A stretch of DNA of 64,000 nucleotides from UTCHB3 sp008363265 (GCA_045863055.1 BTUW01000016.1:28185-92184), one strand, 5' to 3'. Numbered from the stretch's first letter, positions 19,644 through 28,056 are shown. A program made the numbers and translations. The notes: generated by a model from the letters alone, not told the origin.

Positions 19644-20390
19644 TTACATCGTCATTCCGCCGTCAACCGCGATAACCTGTCCGGTTATGTAGTCAGCTGC
19701 CGGTGAAACCAGAAACAGCACCGTTTTAGCAATGTGTCCGGGTTCTCCGAGGGCTTTAAGTGGAATATGATTCAATAATTCCTGTTTAATCTCGTCTTTA
19801 AGTTTGTCGGTCATATCGGTCTGAATAAATCCCGGGGCGATGGCGTTGCAGGTTATGTTCCTCGATGCCACTTCTTTTGCCACCGACTTGGTGAAACCGA
19901 TCATACCGGCCTTGCTGGCTGCATAATTTGCCTGACCCGCGTTTCCGGTGAGTCCCACTACCGAAGTGATGTTAACGATCCTTCCGAACCGCTGCGACAT
20001 CATCGGCTTCATGACAGCTTTAGTGTAATTGAAAACACTCTTAAGGTTGGCGTCGATCACATCTGTGAAGTCGCTCTCCTTCATCATCATCAGGAACTTG
20101 TCGCGGGTGATACCGGCGTTGTTCACGAGGAAATCGCAACCGCCAAGGTTCTGAACTGTGAAATCGACAGCTTTCTGGGCATCCTCGAAGCTCGCGGCAT
20201 CAGCCTTGAATCCGAGTACTTTTCTCCCTTCGGCAGCATGAGCCGCCTCGATCGCCTTGGCAGCTTCATCGGAAGACTGGTAAGTGAACACAACGGAACA
20301 TCCCTGACGGGCGAGTTCCTCAACGATCGCTTTACCTATTCCGCGCGATCCGCCGGTTACGAGAGCTCTTTTTTCTTTTAAATCTGTCAT
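19644..20390 (-). CDS. fabG: 3-oxoacyl-ACP reductase
   Basis: 248 residues, a short-chain dehydrogenase. It reduces 3-oxoacyl-ACP with NADPH. It has the nucleotide-binding T-G-G-S-R-G-I-G-K at residues 12-20, N-N-A-G at 90-93, and the catalytic Ser143, Tyr156 and Lys160 (Y-A-A-S-K). The operon position (fabD-fabG-acpP-fabF) supports FabG rather than a generic SDR. It ends in G-G-M-T-M, as usual for FabG. Confidence 0.96.
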   Translation of the reverse strand: MTDLKEKRALVTGGSRGIGKAIVEELARQGCSVVFTYQSSDEAAKAIEAAHAAEGRKVLGFKADAASFEDAQKAVDFTVQNLGGCDFLVNNAGITRDKFLMMMKESDFTDVIDANLKSVFNYTKAVMKPMMSQRFGRIVNITSVVGLTGNAGQANYAASKAGMIGFTKSVAKEVASRNITCNAIAPGFIQTDMTDKLKDEIKQELLNHIPLKALGEPGHIAKTVLFLVSPAADYITGQVIAVDGGMTM

Positions 20391-20436
20391 TTTTAATTTG
20401 AAAATTACTAAATAAAACTCAAAAATGAATTAAAGG

Positions 20437-21351
20437 CTACAAATATTTTTCTATATCGGCGTATTTATCGATACCCCAGGTGGTTACCGTGTTGTCGATC
20501 CTCTTCGCAAGTCCCTGAAGAACCTTGCCCGGACCCACTTCAACAAATTCGGTATAACCGTCGGCGATCATGTTCTTTATGGTATCTTCCCAAAGAACAG
20601 GAGCGGTAACCTGAAGGAAGAGATTCTCTTTGATCTCCTCTTTCGAGGTTTCGGCCTTCCCTGTAACATTGGCATAAACCGGTTTTTTAATATCGTAGAA
20701 GTTGAAGGTATCGAGCTTAAGTGCGAGTTTATCCTTTGCCGACTGCATCAGTGGCGAGTGGAATGCACCCGAAACCTGAAGCTGGGTTACAAGTCTTGCC
20801 TTTGCAGCCTTGGCGAGCTCCATCGCTTTCAGAACACCCTCGACACTTCCGGAGAGAACTATCTGACCGGGTGAGTTGAAGTTGGCACACTGCACTATCC
20901 CCTCTGCCGAGGCTTCTTCGCAGATGGCTTCGAGCGTGGGGCGGTCGAGCCCGATAACCGCGGCCATAGTGCCGGGGAAGTCGCTTCCCGCTTGCTGCAT
21001 GGCCTGTCCTCTGAAGCGGACAAGTTGCACTGCATCGTAATACTGTATGGCATTGCAGGCCACGAGGGCCGAGTACTCACCGAGTGAGTGACCGGCAGCG
21101 CCGTCAAAATCAAGCCGGCGGAGGATCGAAGCAAGAACAACACTGTGAACAAAGATCGCGGGTTGCGTGTATTCGGTCTGTTTAAGATCCTGCTCGGGAC
21201 CGTTGAACATGATGAACGAGAGCGGAACACCGAGAGCCGCGTCAGCGGTGCGGATCATTTCCTTTGCCTCTACCGAGTTGTCGAAGAGGTCTTTGGCCAT
21301 TCCGACATACTGCGAACCCTGTCCGGGGAAAAGTAAAGCCCTTTTGCCCAT
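20437..21351 (-). CDS. fabD: malonyl-CoA:ACP transacylase
   Basis: 304 residues. It transfers malonyl from CoA to ACP. It has F-P-G-Q-G-S-Q near the N-terminus, the nucleophile Ser89 in G-H-S-L-G-E-Y, and catalytic His197 in G-A-F-H-S-P. It ends one base before the fabH stop region begins (fabH stop 21353), so the two are tightly coupled. Length and motifs are normal. Confidence 0.96.
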   Translation of the reverse strand: MGKRALLFPGQGSQYVGMAKDLFDNSVEAKEMIRTADAALGVPLSFIMFNGPEQDLKQTEYTQPAIFVHSVVLASILRRLDFDGAAGHSLGEYSALVACNAIQYYDAVQLVRFRGQAMQQAGSDFPGTMAAVIGLDRPTLEAICEEASAEGIVQCANFNSPGQIVLSGSVEGVLKAMELAKAAKARLVTQLQVSGAFHSPLMQSAKDKLALKLDTFNFYDIKKPVYANVTGKAETSKEEIKENLFLQVTAPVLWEDTIKNMIADGYTEFVEVGPGKVLQGLAKRIDNTVTTWGIDKYADIEKYL

Positions 21352-21352
21352 C

Positions 21353-22357
21353 TTAGTCGATGCCCCATGTCAGCCAGATCGAGCCCCATGTGAAGCCCGC
21401 GCCGAAAGCAGCGAGGATGATATTGTCACCCTTTTTAACTTTGCCTTCCCTGTAATACTCGCAAACCACGGTTGGGATCGTTCCCGAAGTGGTGTTGCCG
21501 TACTTCTGGATATTAAGCATTACTTTGTCCATGCCGATACCCATTCTATTGGCTGTGGAATCGATGATCCTCAGATTTGCCTGATGAGGGGCGAGCCATG
21601 CCACATCGTCACCTTTAAGTCCGTGTTTTTCCATGATCTCGGCGGATACTTCGGCCATGCCAAGCACCGCTCTCTTGTAAACCGCTTTCCCCTCCTGATA
21701 GAGGTAGTGCATTTTAGCGTCAACGGTTTCATGGGTTGGGGGGTTAAGGCTGCCGCCGCCTTTCATGTAAAGGTACTCGGAGCCTGATCCGTCGAGGTGA
21801 AGGATCGAATCTTTAATTCCAAAATTCTTGTCTTCGGTCGGTTCGAGGAGGAAAGCTCCCGCTGCATCACCGAAGAGGATGCAGTTATTGCGGTCGGAGT
21901 AGTCAACTATCGAACTCATTTTATCAGCACCGATAACCACGACCTTTTTGAAGTTGCCCGAGGCTACAAGGCTCGCGCCTGTCTGCAGGGCGAAGAGGAA
22001 TCCGGAGCATGCCGCGGAGAGGTCGAAACCCCAGGCGTTTTTGGCACCTACACGGTCCTGAACCAGTGCTGCCGTCGCGGGGAAGAGCATATCGGGGGTT
22101 ACAGTGGCCACAATGATAACATCGATCTCTTCAGGTTTAAGCCCCGAAGTGGCCATAAGGTCGTTCAAGGCACCTACAGCGAGATCGCTTGTGGCACCAT
22201 TTCTTAAAATTCTTCTCTCTTTAATCCCGGTTCTTGTAACAATCCATTCATCATTCGTGTCGAGGTAGCTTGAAAAGTAGTTGTTATCGAGCACCTCATC
22301 AGGTACATACATTCCCACGCCGGTTACAAGGGCGTTATATTTGGTTGTGTTGTTCAT
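21353..22357 (-). CDS. fabH: 3-oxoacyl-ACP synthase III (KAS III)
   Basis: 334 residues. It starts fatty acid synthesis by condensing acetyl-CoA (or branched acyl-CoA) with malonyl-ACP. The triad Cys117 (A-A-C-S-G-F), His258 (A-P-H-Q-A-N) and Asn288 (Y-G-N-T-T-S) is present. The start ATG overlaps the stop of plsX by four bases, indicating translational coupling. The usual plsX-fabH-fabD order is kept. Confidence 0.97.
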   Translation of the reverse strand: MNNTTKYNALVTGVGMYVPDEVLDNNYFSSYLDTNDEWIVTRTGIKERRILRNGATSDLAVGALNDLMATSGLKPEEIDVIIVATVTPDMLFPATAALVQDRVGAKNAWGFDLSAACSGFLFALQTGASLVASGNFKKVVVIGADKMSSIVDYSDRNNCILFGDAAGAFLLEPTEDKNFGIKDSILHLDGSGSEYLYMKGGGSLNPPTHETVDAKMHYLYQEGKAVYKRAVLGMAEVSAEIMEKHGLKGDDVAWLAPHQANLRIIDSTANRMGIGMDKVMLNIQKYGNTTSGTIPTVVCEYYREGKVKKGDNIILAAFGAGFTWGSIWLTWGID

Positions 22358-23394
22358 TCGGGGGTTCCTTCGTTATGGTCAATATTACGGGAGGCGATCG
22401 CGGCAGCCAGTTTGGCCGTTAGATCTTTCCGGTGCGCTTCGGCGGCTTTATGTATCATGTTCTTAATAGCCAAAGGTGAGCTTGATCCGTGTCCGATTAT
22501 TGTTATCCCGTCGACACCGAGAAGCGGCACACCACCGTAATTTTCGTAGTTAAGCTTTGCAAATATCTTCTTCAAAGATGATTTGAAAAGCCCGACCTTT
22601 ATCTTGTTAAAGAGGCCTTCGTCGGCATACTCTTTAAAGAGGTGTTTGAGAAGGTGCATAACACCTTCCGCGAACTTTAATATTATATTTCCCGTGAATC
22701 CGTCGCAGACGGCCACATCGACATTCCCCTTGAGGATGTCTTTCCCTTCAACATTGCCGATGAAGTTAAGCCCGAGAGGTTTAATGAGCTGCAGCGCCCT
22801 CTTCGAGACTTCGTTTCCTTTCGACTCTTCTTCACCAACGCTGACAACACCAACCCTGGGGTTGGGTCTGTTAAGCATCTCCTCTGCGTAGATCGATCCG
22901 AGCACGGCATACTCCGCGAGGTGGTGGGCTTTCGAGTCAACGCTCGCGCCCGCGTCGAAAATTGTACAAAAACCGCCGACACACGGCATCAGTGTGCCGA
23001 TAGTGGGGCGGTCGATTCCTTTGATCCTGCGGTAGATCATCAGCGAAAAGGTCATCACGGCACCGGTGTTCCCGGCACTCACGAAGGCGTCAGCCTTCTT
23101 TTCCTTAACGAACTTCAGGCCTTTGGCCAGCGAAGAGTCCTGTTTTTCCTTGTAAGCCTGAACGGGGGCGTCACTCATGGTGACAACCTGTGAGGCATCT
23201 ATGACACGCGAAGTATCGAAGTGCAGGTTCTTCTCCCTGAGCACTTTCTCTATCGCGGCACGGTCCCCGGCAAGCCACACTTCAAGGTTCTTGTCCTCTT
23301 TTTCGGCATCAATAGCGCCAATGATCTCGTTGAGCGGGGCAAAATCCCCACCCATCGCGTCAAGTACTACTTTGCACTTGCCGGAACTCGGCAT
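22354..23394 (-). CDS. plsX: phosphate acyltransferase
   Basis: 346 residues from the chosen start. It converts acyl-ACP to acyl-phosphate for phospholipid synthesis, working with PlsY. The N-terminal D-A-M-G-G-D-F-A-P motif is diagnostic. The frame stays open upstream to 23463, but that extension would run into rpmF (stop 23409-23411); the ATG at 23394 has GGAG eight bases upstream and sits 14 nt after rpmF, so it is the start. The C-terminus (after A-A-I-A-S-R) is slightly longer than in E. coli. It overlaps fabH by four bases. Confidence 0.95.
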   Translation of the reverse strand: MPSSGKCKVVLDAMGGDFAPLNEIIGAIDAEKEDKNLEVWLAGDRAAIEKVLREKNLHFDTSRVIDASQVVTMSDAPVQAYKEKQDSSLAKGLKFVKEKKADAFVSAGNTGAVMTFSLMIYRRIKGIDRPTIGTLMPCVGGFCTIFDAGASVDSKAHHLAEYAVLGSIYAEEMLNRPNPRVGVVSVGEEESKGNEVSKRALQLIKPLGLNFIGNVEGKDILKGNVDVAVCDGFTGNIILKFAEGVMHLLKHLFKEYADEGLFNKIKVGLFKSSLKKIFAKLNYENYGGVPLLGVDGITIIGHGSSSPLAIKNMIHKAAEAHRKDLTAKLAAAIASRNIDHNEGTPE

Positions 23395-23408
23395 TTGTGT
23401 TACTCCGG

Positions 23409-23588
23409 TTATTTCTTGGGCAGAAACATTGATCTTCCGGCGTAGTAGCCGCAGGAAGGACAAGCATTGTGGTTAAGCTTTACTTCACCACAGTTTGGGC
23501 ATGAACCGACTGAAGGAGCCACTGCTTTGTAGTGGGTTCTTCTTTTGTCTCTTCTGGTTCTCGACATTTTTCTTTTAGGATTTGGCAT
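23409..23588 (-). CDS. rpmF: 50S ribosomal protein L32
   Basis: A short gene of 59 residues, read directly from the minus strand. It begins M-P-N-P-K-R-K-M-S-R-T-R-R-D-K-R-R and holds two C-P-x-C pairs (C-P-N-C-G and C-P-S-C-G), the zinc-binding form of L32. It lies between the yceD homologue and plsX, the classic yceD-rpmF-plsX-fab order. It is a structural protein of the large ribosomal subunit near the peptidyl-transferase region. Confidence 0.96.
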   Translation of the reverse strand: MPNPKRKMSRTRRDKRRTHYKAVAPSVGSCPNCGEVKLNHNACPSCGYYAGRSMFLPKK

Positions 23589-23615
23589 CGCTAATTCCGT
23601 CTGATTTGATGTTAA

Positions 23616-24122
23616 TTATTCGTCTTTTAATTCGTCTTTAAGCTTTTCAAGGTCTTTCCAGACCGGGTTGTAATCTTCTTTTTCGCATTTGCACTCCCCT
23701 TTGTTAAGGTCGGTGAAACATTTTGGACAGAGCCCCTTGCAATCTTCTCTGCACAGTTTCTTGAACGGGATATCGAGAAACGCGTAATCGTAAAGTTCCG
23801 AAGAGATATCTATTTTATCCGCCTCACGGGAGAGATAAAAGACATCGGGATCGTCGGTCTCACTGCTTTTTTCATCAAAAAGGTAGAGAACAGTGAAATA
23901 TATATCCCTCTCCGACTCAAATTCCGCCGTGCACCTGTCGCAGTCGAATTTCGCTTTCACGCGCAAATTAGCGTCAAGCAGAAGCTGCTGGTGGCTTTTG
24001 TCGATGGTAAGATCCAGCTCATAATTGCCGAAAAACGGCGCTTCCAGGCCGATCTCCTCCACCTTGCCCGTGTAGCTGAGCTCGTTAACTCTGAACTCGA
24101 ATCCGGATATCTTTATTTTCAA
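23616..24122 (-). CDS. yceD: YceD/DUF177 family protein
   Basis: 168 residues. A DUF177 protein, linked in other bacteria to 23S rRNA/ribosome assembly; the exact role is unsettled. It has C-D-R-C at about residue 80 and a C-terminal zinc-ribbon-like cluster (C-R-E-D-C-K-G-L-C-P-K-C ... C-K-C). The start appears to be TTG at 24122; no Shine-Dalgarno is visible, and the leader is only about 20 nt if the promoter at 24148-24179 is used. It is the first gene of the fatty acid/phospholipid operon. I infer that the operon promoter lies just upstream of it. Confidence 0.88.
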   Translation of the reverse strand: MKIKISGFEFRVNELSYTGKVEEIGLEAPFFGNYELDLTIDKSHQQLLLDANLRVKAKFDCDRCTAEFESERDIYFTVLYLFDEKSSETDDPDVFYLSREADKIDISSELYDYAFLDIPFKKLCREDCKGLCPKCFTDLNKGECKCEKEDYNPVWKDLEKLKDELKDE

Positions 24123-24147
24123 CGCAATTGTCCAAAAAATCGAACTA

Positions 24148-24179
24148 CAAATATAAGGAATGGAGAATTGTATAACAAA
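24148..24179 (-). promoter_or_regulatory. Bacteroidetes-type promoter of the yceD-fab operon
   Basis: On the minus strand the sequence reads TTTG (24179-24176), 20 bases, then TATATTTG (24155-24148). This matches the Bacteroidetes sigma-ABfr consensus (-33 TTTG, -7 TAnnTTTG). Spacing and -7 box are identical to the candidate upstream of prs. It lies about 26 bases before the first codon of yceD. Confidence 0.7.
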
Positions 24180-24307
24180 TAATTGTTGGGGGTTCGTTGT
24201 CCGCTTGTGGCTGTGCCATTGCCCGTAGGGTGAGAGGAAATAATATTGTTCATTTCCGGAAAAATGTTGATCCGGTAACTCTATATTATAAATCCCGGGA
24301 GAAAAAC

Positions 24308-24448
24308 ATGATATTCTTTTTACGCATACTTGAGGCGGTATTCCTCAAAAAAGGTGATTTCCATTATTGGTTCGAAGATTTTGTAGTGGATATAATCGTG
24401 ATCGCCGTTTTGAAGTTTTTCGTCCATTTTTTTGCAGGGTGCCGGTGA
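24308..24448 (+). CDS. candidate small hydrophobic protein (46 residues)
   Basis: An ATG at 24308 has a good GGGAG six bases upstream (24297-24301). The product would be 46 residues, hydrophobic at both ends (I-F-F-L-R-I-L-E-A-V-F-L and V-D-I-I-V-I-A-V-L-K-F-F-V), with an acidic/aromatic middle. I know no family like this. It could be a small membrane protein or a chance frame; codon use is not informative at this length. Nothing in the context points to a role. Confidence 0.25.
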   Translation: MIFFLRILEAVFLKKGDFHYWFEDFVVDIIVIAVLKFFVHFFAGCR

Positions 24449-24494
24449 TGGTCCGCGAATATAATGGTTAGGGCCGCAAAAAGGTGAGATAGAC

Positions 24495-24531
24495 CGCGGA
24501 TAACTCGGATGACGCTGATCTTCGCGGATAT
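24495..24531 (+). repeat. degenerate 9-bp repeat (CGCGGATnA type)
   Basis: Four consecutive imperfect units are visible: CGCGGATAA, CTCGGATGA, CGCTGATCTT and CGCGGATAT. It lies in the large intergenic region and codes for nothing obvious. It is of the same general style as the 8-bp and 7-bp arrays elsewhere in the window. Confidence 0.55.
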
Positions 24532-24685
24532 TTTTGATTTGTCGTGTGGAATCACTTCTTCCATTCGGATGCGTCCAGCGATTGCCCCGATGAGGCAGGC
24601 CCCGCGAGGGGTAAACTGATCCTGCCAGGGATCAAACAGGATTAGCACCCCGCCCGATGAATTCCCGTTAAAGGGAACAATTCAT

Positions 24686-24693
24686 TATATTTG
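24686..24693 (+). promoter_or_regulatory. candidate -7 promoter box for the polysaccharide locus
   Basis: TATATTTG, identical to the -7 boxes before yceD and prs, lies 31 bases upstream of the ATG at 24725. The base positions where a -33 TTTG would be expected (24662-24665) read TTCC, so the upstream half is poor. Confidence 0.4.
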
Positions 24694-24724
24694 CCGTATG
24701 CGAACCGTAATTTTTTGCCGGTAA

Positions 24725-26059
24725 ATGAGTAGAACCCGTCTTTCCAACTGGGGAAGATTCCCCGTCGTTGAAACCGAACTGATCGATCTGTACGACGAGA
24801 ACCGCGCGCGGGAAGTGGTGCTTGGTTCCGGTTCGCTAATTGCCCGTGGACTCGGCCGGTGCTACGGCGACAGTTCCCTTGGCGAGAAGGTCATCTCAAC
24901 CCTCCCCTATAAAAGATTTCTAACCTTCGATCCTGAAACAGGCGCTCTCACCTGTGAAGCGGGCGTTTCGTTCGCTGAAATTCTCGAAGTGTTCGTTCCG
25001 AAGGGATGGTTCCTTCCTGTAACCCCCGGCACAAAGTTTATAACTGTCGGTGGTGCCATCGCCTCTGATGTTCACGGGAAAAACCACCACAAAGAGGGAA
25101 GTTTCGGCAATCATGTCAGCCGCATGAAGATATTGCTTGCCTCCGGCGAGGTTGTGGTCTGCACGCCTGAAACACACAGCGACCTCTTTTTCGCCACGAT
25201 CGGCGGAATGGGGCTTACAGGCATCATACTTGAAGCCGGGTTCAGGCTAAAAAAGATCGAAACCTCGTTCATCTCTCAGAAAATAAAACCGGCGGAGAAC
25301 CTCGAGCAGGTGATGGCGTTCTTCGAGCAGTCTAAGAATTTTACATATTCCGTCGCGTGGATCGACTGTCTTGCCCGAGGCGCCAGCCTCGGGAAATCGA
25401 TACTCTACCTCGGTGAGCACGCCGCGCAGGAAGAAATTGCTGATACACCATTCGGTGACAAGCCCTTGTTCTATCACGGAAAAGGACTGCTCGGAGTACC
25501 GTTCGACTTTCCTTCAGGCTCCCTCAACTCTCTGACCGTCAGGATGTTCAACGGCATGTACTACTCAATGAACAAAATGAAGAGCGACGGTCCCGTACAC
25601 CTCGACCCGTTCTTCTACCCGCTCGACGCGATCGGCAACTGGAACAGGATCTACGGAAAAAAAGGCTTTCTCCAGTATCAGTTCGTCCTCCCCCTCGAGA
25701 AGAGTCATACCGGGATGACCGAAGTGCTGCAGGCCATAGCCAAAGAGGGGCGCGGTTCGTTCCTTGCCGTTCTGAAACTCTTCGGCAAACAGGATTCCCT
25801 GATCTCATTCCCGATTGAGGGCTACACCCTCGCGCTCGATTTCCCGATAATGCCCGGTCTGATGAAGTTCCTTAACAAGCTCGATGAGATCGTTCTCAAG
25901 TACGAAGGCAGGTTTTACTTCACCAAGGATTCCAGATTAAAGCCGGAGAACTTCCGTCCGGGTTACCCGCGGCTCGATGAGTTCCTCGCGATCAAGCGGA
26001 AATATGACCCCGAAAACATTTTTTCATCCACTCAGTCAAAAAGACTCGGATTAACATGA
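24725..26059 (+). CDS. FAD-linked oxidase, DprE1-like (decaprenylphosphoryl-ribose 2'-oxidase homologue)
   Basis: 444 residues. It is closely similar in layout to mycobacterial DprE1, which oxidises polyprenyl-phospho-ribose to the 2-keto form on the way to the D-arabinofuranose donor. Shared marks: the FAD-binding stretch I-A-R-G-L-G-R-x-Y-G-D (residues 39-49), V-G-G-A-I-A-x-D-x-H-G-K-N-H-H ending at 122, the Y-x-P-L-D-x-x-G-x-W-N-R-x-Y-G motif (298-311), and the active-site lysine in T-K-D-S-R (Lys401, equal to Mtb Lys418). The Mtb Cys387 equivalent is Ala370 here. The stop overlaps the start of the next gene (ATGA), a DprE2-like reductase, which supports the epimerase assignment. It is the first gene of the surface-polysaccharide locus. 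Generic sugar oxidases of the same fold are the alternative. Confidence 0.85.
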   Translation: MSRTRLSNWGRFPVVETELIDLYDENRAREVVLGSGSLIARGLGRCYGDSSLGEKVISTLPYKRFLTFDPETGALTCEAGVSFAEILEVFVPKGWFLPVTPGTKFITVGGAIASDVHGKNHHKEGSFGNHVSRMKILLASGEVVVCTPETHSDLFFATIGGMGLTGIILEAGFRLKKIETSFISQKIKPAENLEQVMAFFEQSKNFTYSVAWIDCLARGASLGKSILYLGEHAAQEEIADTPFGDKPLFYHGKGLLGVPFDFPSGSLNSLTVRMFNGMYYSMNKMKSDGPVHLDPFFYPLDAIGNWNRIYGKKGFLQYQFVLPLEKSHTGMTEVLQAIAKEGRGSFLAVLKLFGKQDSLISFPIEGYTLALDFPIMPGLMKFLNKLDEIVLKYEGRFYFTKDSRLKPENFRPGYPRLDEFLAIKRKYDPENIFSSTQSKRLGLT

Positions 26060-26787
26060 AGTATTGCCTCATCATCGGCGCGGGAAGCGACATAGCCAAA
26101 GCCACGGCCGCCAAATTCGCCGCCGCCGGTTACAACCTCCACCTCGCGAGCCGCAACCTCGAAGACCTGAAAAAAACAGCGTCCGATCTGGCGATACGCC
26201 ACGGAATTAAAGCTGAGGCCCTCTTCCTCGATGTGCTGCAATACGAAACCCACCCCGGATTTTTCGCCGCGCTTGATCCCAAACCCGATGTGGTGATCGC
26301 CGCCGCCGGTCTGCTTGGCGACCAGTTCGCGGCCGAAAAAGACCCGGCACACGCCCGCCTGATAATGGAGACAAACTATGTTGGGGTTATAAGCATCCTC
26401 AGCGAGTCAGCAAACCACTTCGAGGCCCGGGGTTCAGGTTCGATCATCGGCATTTCAAGTGTCGCGGGTGAAAGAGGCAGAAAGAAAAATTACTTCTATG
26501 GATCGGCAAAAGCGGGCTTCACGGCATTTCTCTCAGGGCTCCGTCAGAGGATGAACGGAAAGGGAGTTTTCATCATGTCGGTGCAACCCGGATTCGTCCG
26601 CACGAAAATGCTCGACGGGGTTGAGACCCCCGCGCCGCTTACCGCGACCCCTGATCAGGTGGCACAGCAGATATTCACCGCCTGGAAAAAGAGGAAGCCG
26701 GTGATCTTCACACCACCTTACTGGAGGCTGATAATGGGAGTGATGAAGCTCTTCCCTGAAAAAGTGTTTCAGAAACTCAACTTCTGA
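26056..26787 (+). CDS. short-chain reductase, DprE2-like
   Basis: 243 residues. It is an SDR with I-G-A-G-S-D-I-A near the N-terminus in place of the usual T-G-x-x-x-G-I-G, a feature shared with DprE2. The catalytic Ser134/135, Tyr148 and Lys152 (Y-G-S-A-K-A-G) are present, as are the A-G-L-L-G-D and S-S-x-A-G-E-R stretches seen in mycobacterial DprE2. It would reduce the 2-keto sugar made by the upstream DprE1-like protein, giving polyprenyl-phospho-arabinose. The four-base overlap with that gene indicates coupled translation. A TGACCC/GGGTCA inverted repeat overlaps its stop codon but has only a short T-run. Confidence 0.83.
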   Translation: MKYCLIIGAGSDIAKATAAKFAAAGYNLHLASRNLEDLKKTASDLAIRHGIKAEALFLDVLQYETHPGFFAALDPKPDVVIAAAGLLGDQFAAEKDPAHARLIMETNYVGVISILSESANHFEARGSGSIIGISSVAGERGRKKNYFYGSAKAGFTAFLSGLRQRMNGKGVFIMSVQPGFVRTKMLDGVETPAPLTATPDQVAQQIFTAWKKRKPVIFTPPYWRLIMGVMKLFPEKVFQKLNF

Positions 26788-26887
26788 CCCCCTCTTCGAT
26801 CTTCTTAATGGGTCAATTTTGGAGGCAAAAAATTATTATCTTGGTGGTTTAAATTATCCGAATAACTATTTAAAGCTTTAATCTGAG

Positions 26888-28054
26888 ATGAGAGAAAAAT
26901 ATCTTGTGTTTGGAAGTCCTGTAATTGAACAGGAAGAAATTGATGAAGTGGTAAGCACCCTCCAGTCGGGGTGGCTCGGAACAGGCCCGAAAGTGGCAAT
27001 GTTCGAGGAAGAGTTCAGGAATTATGTCGGTGCAAATTATGCCATAGCCGTTGCAAGCTGCACGGCAGGGCTCCACCTCAGTGTTGTGGCTCTCGGCATA
27101 AAAGAGGGTGACGAGGTCATCGTTCCCGCCCTCACCTTCGCCGCCACCGCCAACGCCGTCATTCACTCGGGTGCCAAACCGGTCCTCGTTGATGTCGACC
27201 GGAGCACAATGACTCTCAACTATGATGACGTCAAAAGAAAAATAACTTCCCGCACCAAGGCGATCATCCCGGTCCACTTCGCGGGACGGGCCGCCGACAT
27301 GGATGAGCTCCAGGCCATTTCACACGAATACGGCATACATATTATTAATGATGCCGCCCATGCGATCGAAACCGAATACCACGGCAAGAAGATCGGCGCT
27401 TTCGCGGATATCACCAGCTACAGCTTCTATGTAACCAAAAATCTCACCACCGCTGAGGGTGGTATGATAGTTACCGACAATGAAGCCATCGCCAACAGAC
27501 TTAAGATCTACGCCCTTCACGGCATGAGCAAAGACGCCTGGAAGAGATTCTCGGATGACGGCTACAAACACTATCAGGTGGTTTTCCCCGGCTTCAAGTA
27601 TAACATGACCGACATTCAGGCTTCGCTCGGCATTCACCAGCTCCGCAAGGTTGACCGCCTCCACAAACGGCGCGAAGAGGTTTGGAACATTTACAATGAC
27701 AGACTGAAACATCTCCCACTTATACTCCCGGCTCCACAGGATCCAAACTCAAGACACGGTCTGCACCTTTATATTATCCTTGTTGACGATACCAAGACCA
27801 ACATCACCCGCGACCAGCTGATAACTGAACTCCACAGGCGCAATATCGGAACCGGTGTTCACTACCTCGGTCTGAACTGGCATCCTTTCTACCAGCAGGA
27901 GTTCGGCTACAAGATCGGTGACTTCCCGAACAGCGATTTCATCTCCGAGCGTACACTCTCGATCCCCTTCTCAGCCAAGCTTACCGATCAGGATGTGGAA
28001 GATGTAATTGAAGCATTGGAAGACATTTTCAAGGCACCCGGAGCCCTTAAATAA
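26888..28054 (+). CDS. DegT/DnrJ/EryC1/StrS-family aminotransferase
   Basis: 388 residues. A PLP-dependent sugar aminotransferase: it puts an amino group on a nucleotide-activated keto-sugar. The PLP lysine is Lys184 in T-K-N-L-T-T-A-E-G-G, with Asp155 in N-D-A-A-H-A. The N-terminus (F-G-S-P-x-I-x-x-x-E-I-x-x-V) is typical of the family. It lies 100 nt downstream of the DprE2-like gene and two bases before the Wzz gene, inside the polysaccharide locus, so an amino sugar is probably part of the glycan. The exact sugar cannot be told; no matching dehydratase is in the window. Confidence 0.9.
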   Translation: MREKYLVFGSPVIEQEEIDEVVSTLQSGWLGTGPKVAMFEEEFRNYVGANYAIAVASCTAGLHLSVVALGIKEGDEVIVPALTFAATANAVIHSGAKPVLVDVDRSTMTLNYDDVKRKITSRTKAIIPVHFAGRAADMDELQAISHEYGIHIINDAAHAIETEYHGKKIGAFADITSYSFYVTKNLTTAEGGMIVTDNEAIANRLKIYALHGMSKDAWKRFSDDGYKHYQVVFPGFKYNMTDIQASLGIHQLRKVDRLHKRREEVWNIYNDRLKHLPLILPAPQDPNSRHGLHLYIILVDDTKTNITRDQLITELHRRNIGTGVHYLGLNWHPFYQQEFGYKIGDFPNSDFISERTLSIPFSAKLTDQDVEDVIEALEDIFKAPGALK

Positions 28055-28056
28055 TT

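Larger units (their letters stand above)
24123..24724. other. intergenic region between divergent operons
   Basis: About 600 bases between the yceD operon (minus) and the polysaccharide locus (plus). It holds the yceD promoter, one candidate small reading frame at 24308-24448, a degenerate 9-bp repeat (24495-24531), a GC-rich stretch at about 24580-24650 with two imperfectly repeated pieces around CCTGCC/CCCCGCG and GGATCAAACAGGATTAG, and a -7-like box before 24725. No RNA gene was recognised. Confidence 0.6.

Noticed and set aside
21167..21787. 206-codon plus-strand frame
   Set aside because: Antisense to fabD and fabH, both with complete catalytic residues.
24580..24660. GC-rich stretch as a structured RNA or riboswitch
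   Set aside because: Short imperfect repeats are present but no recognised RNA motif or consistent stem was found.
26785..26820. TGACCC/GGGTCA inverted repeat followed by ATTTT, as a terminator of the DprE2-like gene
   Set aside because: The stem is only six bases with a 19-base loop and a short T-run; too weak to call, and the genes on both sides look functionally linked.
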